DNA of 11,550 bases, taken from positions 1 through 11,550 of the forward strand of contig JAFABV010000029.1 of the NCBI GenBank assembly GCA_023425865.1, given 5' to 3'. A program made the translations under genes and the position numbers. Origin of the DNA: Bacteroidota bacterium (GTDB taxonomy: Bacteria; Bacteroidota; Bacteroidia; Bacteroidales; Bacteroidaceae). Shown here one piece after another: positions 6,667 through 11,550 of the stretch; position 1 is the first letter of the stretch; every line of letters begins with the position of its first letter. The notes under the pieces were generated by a model that worked only from the letters and a program-made list of their open reading frames with translations, was not told the DNA's origin and searched no databases.

Positions 6667-9600
6667 TTATTTATATTCACTTGGCGACACCCCGAACTGT
6701 TTTTTGAATGCTACAGAAAAATATGATACCGTACCAAACCCAGTTATAAAAGCTACTTCTGACACATTATAATTGCCTTGTCTGAGAAGTTTTGCTGCAC
6801 GATTGAGCTTAAATTTGCGGAAAAAACTGCCGGGAGTTTCTCCTGTTAGCTCTTTTAACTTATAATTAAACTTGGAATGGCTAATTAGAAGTTCATGGCT
6901 GATAGTCGACACATTGAGGTCTTGTTCGGATATATGTTTTTCCATGAGGGCATAAAGATCATCGATGAACTTGCGATCTTGCTCTGACAAACCATCAATA
7001 ATCTTCTGCGGCTGATTAGCTTCACCCAGTTTTTGGCGCAAGAGTTTTATGTTTTCAAGCTGACTATCAACAACAGCCTTCAGATAACGTGGGTTAAAAG
7101 GTTTGGTTACATAGGCATTTGCCCCCGTAGTTAGACCTTCTACCTGTTCTGCTACTGACGATTTGCCAGTGATGAGGATAACAGGAATATGGCATGTCAT
7201 CAGATCGGCCTTTACTTTGTGACAGAACTCATAGCCCGTCATCTCGCCCATGACTACGTCACTGAGAATGATGTCGGGGGAGGTATTTTGCATTTCTTCG
7301 AGAGCTTTTTCTGCAGAGTATTTGTTGATAACGACATAATCGTTTATAAACAGGCTACGGATGTATTGAGCCATGTCAGTATCATCTTCTACAATGAGGA
7401 TTATTGGTTTCTTTGCCGTCTCATTCACCTTGAGCTGGTTGGAATTGATTTTTTCCTCTGTCGTATCGTAAAAACTCTCCGTAGGAATTTGCATCACGCC
7501 CTCTCTCTTTTGAGTAAACTCTTCTTTTCGATATGCTGTTTTGTCAATTGGGATGACATAAATAAAAGACACTCCCCCTGTAGGCTCGTTTCTCACCAAA
7601 ATCTCACCATGATGCAGCTCCACCAATCTTTCTACATAATAAAGTCCGATGCCTGTACCCCAGCCATATTGATGTGTGGCCATTGTATTGTTGGCTTGGT
7701 AATAGCGTTTAAATACATAAGGAAGTTTTTCTTGCGAAATATGCTCCCCACTGTTATAAACACTTACACGCAAGTATCGGCTGTTCTTCGTAGGTATGAT
7801 CTTCCGGAAATCTGATAGGTCATCGCTACTCACGATGCTCATCGATGACTTGATAGCTCCATTGTCGGGTGTGTATTTTAAGGCGTTGGTAAAAAGATTA
7901 CTCATAATCTTTGTAATTTTATCGAGATCAACCCATGCATACAGGTTTGTTTCGCTGCAAGTACTTGTCACTTTAATATTTCGAAGCTTTCCTGTTTCTG
8001 CAGTAAGGTCTGAGAGCACATTAAGCTCAGTAGCCACATCGTGTTCTGCAATTCTAAGCTGTAACACGTCGGCTTCCAGTTTGTTGAAATCGAGCATCTG
8101 ATCAATTAAAACAAGCATCCTGTTTACGCTGATACACACAATATTGAGTGTCTTTCTCACATAGCTCGGCAGTGCCTCGTCAGATTTTAGCTCCAGCAGC
8201 GGGGCAGCGATGAGTGTGAGTGGGTTTCTGAACTCGTGTGAAACATTGGCAAAGAAGTTCATGTTCATTTCATTTGTCTGTTTATCACGCTGCCGTTCGT
8301 TGGTCAGTTGCTCCATTCGCAGTTTATTTTTCTGAGTCTGGAGGTAAGTTCTTATGGCGTAAAAAATAATAGCTACAATACATAGCAGGTAGAAATATAA
8401 GGCAGCAGCCGACATTGCAAAGGCAGGTTTAATAGATATCTTTATCGCCCGTTCTGAGAGCGATTGCGTTTTTTTTGTCGAAACGAGACGTACTTTAAAA
8501 GTATAACTCCCTGAAGGAAGATTAGAGTACTGTGCAGATGGTTTTAACGAGGGTGATGACCAATCTTTGTCATATCCCTCTAACATATATTGGTATAGCA
8601 TCCTTTCCTGCTTGTAGTAGTTCGCATTCGAGAAATCAATCGAGATATTGTTCTCATCTCGTGGAAAGGTGTATTGCTCGTTGTCGGTGAAATAATCACA
8701 GATACCTAAAGTTTCACCATTGTCTTTTTTAATAGTGATGCTATTGATGATGATGTTCGATAGTTTCTCATCATATCGCGGGTTATTTCCTGAGAGGTTC
8801 ACTGGAATAGTGATGCATCCTTCTGACGTGCCGCAGATCAGTGCTTTGCTGCTGTCAATGATGCTACTGTTACGATAATAGATTGACCTCCCATTGACAT
8901 TGTATGTAGGTGGGTATGAACTGAAATGTGCAGTTTTATCTGTTGGATTGTAATATACAAGGTTGTCATGAGAGCATATCCAAAGTAGTCCAAGATGGTC
9001 TTCTTGGATTGAGAGAATATCAGTAAGTGGCACCTCCTGGATGTCTTCCAACTTATTTTCTTCTATGTTGTATCTTTTCAAGCCATCATGGCGTGTTCCA
9101 ATCCAGATCTTGTTCTTTTTGTCTTTAACGACAACAGTTGGTACGGCATTAGACAAGTTTGGGGATTTTTGAACATGTAGAGCCGTTACTTTATTATTTC
9201 GAGGATTGTATGAAGCCATTTCCAGACCTTTCATTACCAATAATACTTCACCGTTGGGTAAATTGGTGAGTTTGCTTTCATTATTGTAAAGCTTGTTTGC
9301 GACAAGTATTGAATCACAGGTGCTGGCGCCAAAACTGCTCTTCAATAGGTACGGTGATGCGCTGGTGAAGAGTATCTCATTTCCTACTTTTATACCGTTT
9401 CCAAGCAACGGACCCATGTGGAGGGGACTATACACACGTCCTATTACATTTATCTGGCCATTGCTTAGGGTGCAAGACAATAATCGTACGTTTGATAAGA
9501 GCCACACTTTATCGCCTTCAAAAGGAACAACGTCTTCCAATGTTTGTCTGTAATAAGGGCTATCGCTAAATATTTCCTTATAAGAGTAATGTGTATAATT

Positions 9601-10722
9601 GTTATTTGAGGATGTATAATAGAAGATTTCATCTTCTGTGCTTCCTATTAAGCCATTGCTCACAGCACCCAGTGCGGTAATTGTAAGCCCACGGGTGAGA
9701 TTATTGATGCTTTTGTTGTTATAGCTCTCATAAATGATGTTGTTCATCGAAATAACTTGAAAACCACCATATTGATATCCTACCCACAGATTGTTTTCGG
9801 CATCACTAAAGAATGATGAGATCGTAATGTCTTTGTGACGGAGATGGAAATCGGAGTCAGTGATTTTTTTCAGTTCATTAGATTGGGTATTTAGAACGTA
9901 CAAGCCGTGGAATGCACTATTAAGATAGATATGGTTTTTATCTTTTAAGTAAACTTCAGTAGGGATTATAGGTAGGTTGTCGGGTGAGGTATATATGATT
10001 TTGTTTGTTTTCAAATCAAGCATAGAAACACGATGCCCTTGAGAATAAACAACAATGTCTTCTTTCTTATAGATATATGCTAAATTGGCCGTAAAGTTGA
10101 TTGGGGGGGATAGCAGTCGACCGTTTTTATCGTAATGTGCTACCTTTTGAGGGGTAATGATCCAAAAGCCCATTTGCTTGTCGGCCACAATATGATTTGA
10201 TGATAAATTTTCATATTCAAAATTGTAGAAGGGTTTAATCGTATTTCCCACTATTAAATAAACGGTTTTGCCGTTATTTACCAGTACATCTTTTTTCCCG
10301 TAAGGCTCAATTTGATGGACTCCCGCAACAGAGTAAGGGATAGCGAAACGCTTAAACTTATAACACCCTATATGTTTAGCCACCCCATTGGGTGTACCTA
10401 CCCACATGTTGTTGTTGTTGTCCTTGGTAATGGTGAGGATATTGTTATCAGGAATGGTTGTAGAATCGGCAGGGTCGCAGAACATTTGTTTGTAGATGTT
10501 GCCATAATAGATGTTGAGGCCGGATTTGGTACCCACCCAAATACGTTGCTTTTGATCTTGACCGAAAGCTGTGATGCTACGCTCCGACAGCGCTCTGCTT
10601 TCCTCAACCTTGCCAACCATCATTTTCAGTTCATTGGTTTGCCACCAATTCGTGTCAATAAAATAACATAACAGCAGAACACCTTCAATAGATATTAATA
10701 AGGTAAGAAGCTTCTTGTTCAT
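6667..10722 (-). CDS. Hybrid two-component system sensor/regulator (HTCS)
   Basis: A single-chain sensor kinase and transcription factor in the inner membrane, of the kind that controls polysaccharide utilisation loci in Bacteroidetes. Order in the 1351 residues: N-terminal membrane anchor (4-22); a periplasmic region of regulator-propeller repeats with WVGT-type motifs (for example 61-65, 106-109, 312-315, 540-543); a Y_Y_Y domain (about 690-765); a second membrane helix (about 768-791); a HisKA domain with phospho-acceptor H829 in SHEFRNPLTLI; HATPase_c with N-box NLFTNALKY (942-950) and GTGIGL (1022-1027). A receiver follows with E1112-D1113-D1114, phospho-acceptor D1155, T1185 and K1207, then an AraC-type DNA-binding domain (about 1255-1351). 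All key residues are present, so it should be active. N833 stands where Thr is more usual. It is divergent from the receptor gene at 10955 and upstream of the sulfatase-anSME pair, its likely targets. The ligand is not known. Confidence 0.96.
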   Translation of the reverse strand: MNKKLLTLLISIEGVLLLCYFIDTNWWQTNELKMMVGKVEESRALSERSITAFGQDQKQRIWVGTKSGLNIYYGNIYKQMFCDPADSTTIPDNNILTITKDNNNNMWVGTPNGVAKHIGCYKFKRFAIPYSVAGVHQIEPYGKKDVLVNNGKTVYLIVGNTIKPFYNFEYENLSSNHIVADKQMGFWIITPQKVAHYDKNGRLLSPPINFTANLAYIYKKEDIVVYSQGHRVSMLDLKTNKIIYTSPDNLPIIPTEVYLKDKNHIYLNSAFHGLYVLNTQSNELKKITDSDFHLRHKDITISSFFSDAENNLWVGYQYGGFQVISMNNIIYESYNNKSINNLTRGLTITALGAVSNGLIGSTEDEIFYYTSSNNNYTHYSYKEIFSDSPYYRQTLEDVVPFEGDKVWLLSNVRLLSCTLSNGQINVIGRVYSPLHMGPLLGNGIKVGNEILFTSASPYLLKSSFGASTCDSILVANKLYNNESKLTNLPNGEVLLVMKGLEMASYNPRNNKVTALHVQKSPNLSNAVPTVVVKDKKNKIWIGTRHDGLKRYNIEENKLEDIQEVPLTDILSIQEDHLGLLWICSHDNLVYYNPTDKTAHFSSYPPTYNVNGRSIYYRNSSIIDSSKALICGTSEGCITIPVNLSGNNPRYDEKLSNIIINSITIKKDNGETLGICDYFTDNEQYTFPRDENNISIDFSNANYYKQERMLYQYMLEGYDKDWSSPSLKPSAQYSNLPSGSYTFKVRLVSTKKTQSLSERAIKISIKPAFAMSAAALYFYLLCIVAIIFYAIRTYLQTQKNKLRMEQLTNERQRDKQTNEMNMNFFANVSHEFRNPLTLIAAPLLELKSDEALPSYVRKTLNIVCISVNRMLVLIDQMLDFNKLEADVLQLRIAEHDVATELNVLSDLTAETGKLRNIKVTSTCSETNLYAWVDLDKITKIMSNLFTNALKYTPDNGAIKSSMSIVSSDDLSDFRKIIPTKNSRYLRVSVYNSGEHISQEKLPYVFKRYYQANNTMATHQYGWGTGIGLYYVERLVELHHGEILVRNEPTGGVSFIYVIPIDKTAYRKEEFTQKREGVMQIPTESFYDTTEEKINSNQLKVNETAKKPIILIVEDDTDMAQYIRSLFINDYVVINKYSAEKALEEMQNTSPDIILSDVVMGEMTGYEFCHKVKADLMTCHIPVILITGKSSVAEQVEGLTTGANAYVTKPFNPRYLKAVVDSQLENIKLLRQKLGEANQPQKIIDGLSEQDRKFIDDLYALMEKHISEQDLNVSTISHELLISHSKFNYKLKELTGETPGSFFRKFKLNRAAKLLRQGNYNVSEVAFITGFGTVSYFSVAFKKQFGVSPSEYK

Positions 10723-10738
10723 ATTTCATTGGTTTTTT

Positions 10739-10747
10739 GCAAATATA
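10739..10747 (-). promoter_or_regulatory. -7 promoter box for the HTCS gene
   Basis: The minus strand reads TATATTTGC, a perfect TAnnTTTGC, ending 16 bases before the ATG at 10722. The implied leader is very short, roughly a dozen bases. No good -33 element is visible. Confidence 0.5.
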
Positions 10748-10765
10748 CATACTTTTTCTTAAAAG

Positions 10766-10907
10766 GTTTGATAATAAGCTGTTTCTGCTTTCGTGTTATT
10801 ATCATTTTTGCTAAAAAACGAAAGAAAATACTCAAAAAGAAATGTTCGTTTACCCTTTTTCAAAATCCGTTTGATGATAAACTAATCACCTGCATTCTGC
10901 TTTCTTG
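10766..10907 (+). promoter_or_regulatory. Two-part direct repeat in the divergent promoter region, candidate HTCS operator
   Basis: GTTTGATAATAAGCT (10766-10780) recurs as GTTTGATGATAAACT (10869-10883), with two mismatches. Just behind each lies a second shared block: TTCTGCTTTCGTG (10783-10795) and TTCTGCTTTCTTG (10895-10907), with one mismatch. The gap between blocks is 2 bases in the first copy and 11 in the second. The second copy abuts the -7 box of the receptor gene; the first is about 20 bases upstream of the HTCS box. The placement suggests a binding site for a regulator acting on both promoters, probably the HTCS itself, but that is inference. Confidence 0.5.
10769..10804. repeat. 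9-bp inverted repeat upstream of the HTCS promoter
   Basis: TGATAATAA (10769-10777) and TTATTATCA (10796-10804) are perfect inverted repeats with an 18-base spacer. It overlaps the first copy of the direct repeat. The sequence is A+T-rich, so chance is a real possibility. Confidence 0.35.
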
Positions 10908-10916
10908 TAATTTTGC
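10908..10916 (+). promoter_or_regulatory. -7 promoter box for the TonB-dependent receptor gene
   Basis: TAATTTTGC is a perfect TAnnTTTGC, 38 bases before the ATG at 10955. The region around -33 shows no TTTG but is filled by the second copy of the direct repeat, as expected for an activator-dependent promoter. Confidence 0.6.
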
Positions 10917-10954
10917 AGCAAAACCATATTATCTATTAATTGAAAAAAAGATTT

Positions 10955-11482
10955 ATGAAACTACGTCAAACATTCTTGCTTTCTGCAGTTGCTTTTGCCT
11001 GTACAGTAAACACAAATGCGCAGAAACCTTTTGCGAAAGACTCATTGAGGGCAAAATCCTCTGAAGGAAATGAGCGCAATGTGATGTTGAACGCCCAGAA
11101 TAATGTTGGGCCAAGAGAGATTAATGTTGGTCTGCCTGCAACGGTGGGAGGCACCAACATCTTCCAAAATGGCATGCCAGTAAGTTACCATTTCTGGCCA
11201 GAAATGCCGACAACCGTGTGGCGTCAAGATGCTACTACTGTGGGCGGGGGCCTGATGAATATCACCGAGACAGCAGTTGAAGGTGGTACAGTAGGCTATA
11301 CTGCCACATCCATTGACAACCGTGGTACCGATAAACTGAAAGTCAATGGCAGCCTTTCTGGGAATCATTTTGGGCTTATCCGAGCTACGGTCTGCGTCAG
11401 CGGACCAATTGCCAATGGATGGAAATTATTGCTGTCCGATAAAACTGGGAAAATCCTATTTCTCATCTGTAACTTGCTGTAA
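10955..11482 (+). CDS. TonB-dependent receptor, N-terminal part only, interrupted by an IS-like end
   Basis: The beginning of an outer-membrane receptor that would import a ligand using TonB energy. It starts with a signal peptide (MKLRQTFLLSAVAFACTVNT, then NAQ). The segment PREINVGLPATVGGTNIFQN and the following GGLMNITETAVEGGTVGYTA look like the plug region of a Bacteroidetes receptor type that lacks the usual N-terminal carboxypeptidase-like domain; this family call rests on remembered similarity and is moderate. ATG 10955 is chosen over the in-frame TTG at 10940 because it directly begins a good signal peptide and follows an A-rich leader. After about codon 159 (GPIANGWK) the frame enters the IS-like sequence at 11433, picks up some 16 foreign residues and stops at 11480-11482. 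A full receptor is several hundred residues longer, so this product cannot form a barrel. It is divergent from the HTCS, which probably regulates it. Confidence 0.7.
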   Translation: MKLRQTFLLSAVAFACTVNTNAQKPFAKDSLRAKSSEGNERNVMLNAQNNVGPREINVGLPATVGGTNIFQNGMPVSYHFWPEMPTTVWRQDATTVGGGLMNITETAVEGGTVGYTATSIDNRGTDKLKVNGSLSGNHFGLIRATVCVSGPIANGWKLLLSDKTGKILFLICNLL

Positions 11483-11550
11483 ATAAGTCTTGGTCTTTTG
11501 ATTTTCACAATTAGGCCCCCTCATCTCTGGGAAAAGACGTGGTTGATGAT
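11433..11550 (+). mobile_element. IS-like end interrupting the receptor gene, runs off the right edge
   Basis: The receptor reading frame loses its family character exactly where TGTCCGATAAAACTGGGAAA begins. The first 11 bases match the TGTCCGCTAAA motif at the left of the window with one change, and the AAATCC that follows soon after is also present in the palindrome arms. This fits the terminal inverted repeat of an insertion sequence. No transposase is recognisable in the 118 bases available, so the element's family is unknown. Confidence 0.5.

Noticed and set aside
7189..7815. 208-codon open frame on the plus strand
   Set aside because: It lies wholly antisense to the kinase and receiver part of the HTCS, whose key residues are all intact, and its translation resembles no family.
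10940..10942. TTG start for the receptor gene
   Set aside because: An ATG five codons later begins a standard signal peptide and has the A-rich leader directly before it.

Overview
The window looks like chromosomal DNA of a gut or oral Bacteroidetes, most likely a Prevotella/Segatella- or Bacteroides-type organism. Evidence for this is a hybrid two-component system, serine-type sulfatases with an anaerobic sulfatase-maturating enzyme (anSME), a TonB-dependent receptor, and several near-perfect copies of the Bacteroidetes -7 promoter box (TAnnTTTGC) in front of genes. The genus is an inference; nothing in the window settles it.

Layout from left to right. Positions 1-392 hold no recognisable gene, but carry an insertion-sequence-like end (to about 115) and a striking 34-bp inverted repeat (269-352). 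A secreted sulfatase lies on the minus strand (393-1868) with its own promoter. Positions 2122-2690 hold a badly decayed carboxylesterase pseudogene (minus). Positions 2691-3518 hold no gene: a G+C-rich, partly G-skewed stretch with four exact-period 23-bp tandem repeats. Then, all on the minus strand, come the anSME (3519-4757), a second sulfatase resembling N-acetylglucosamine-6-sulfatases (4836-6512), and a 1351-residue hybrid two-component system (6667-10722). A divergent promoter region follows, then the start of a TonB-dependent receptor gene on the plus strand (from 10955). Its reading frame is cut at about 11433 by a second IS-like end.

How the parts fit: the hybrid sensor probably detects a glycan fragment in the periplasm and drives expression of a sulfated-glycan utilisation locus. 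The two sulfatases would remove sulfate esters after export. Both carry a serine at the position that must become formylglycine, so both need the anSME, which sits directly downstream of one of them. The S1_11-like sulfatase points to 6-sulfated GlcNAc (mucin or glycosaminoglycan), but the substrate is not proven by sequence. The receptor that would import the glycan is broken in this strain, and the esterase is dead, so the locus looks partly decayed. I found no clearly new type of system; the most unusual parts are the IS-end/palindrome family, the repeated elements in the divergent promoter region, and the non-coding repeat block.
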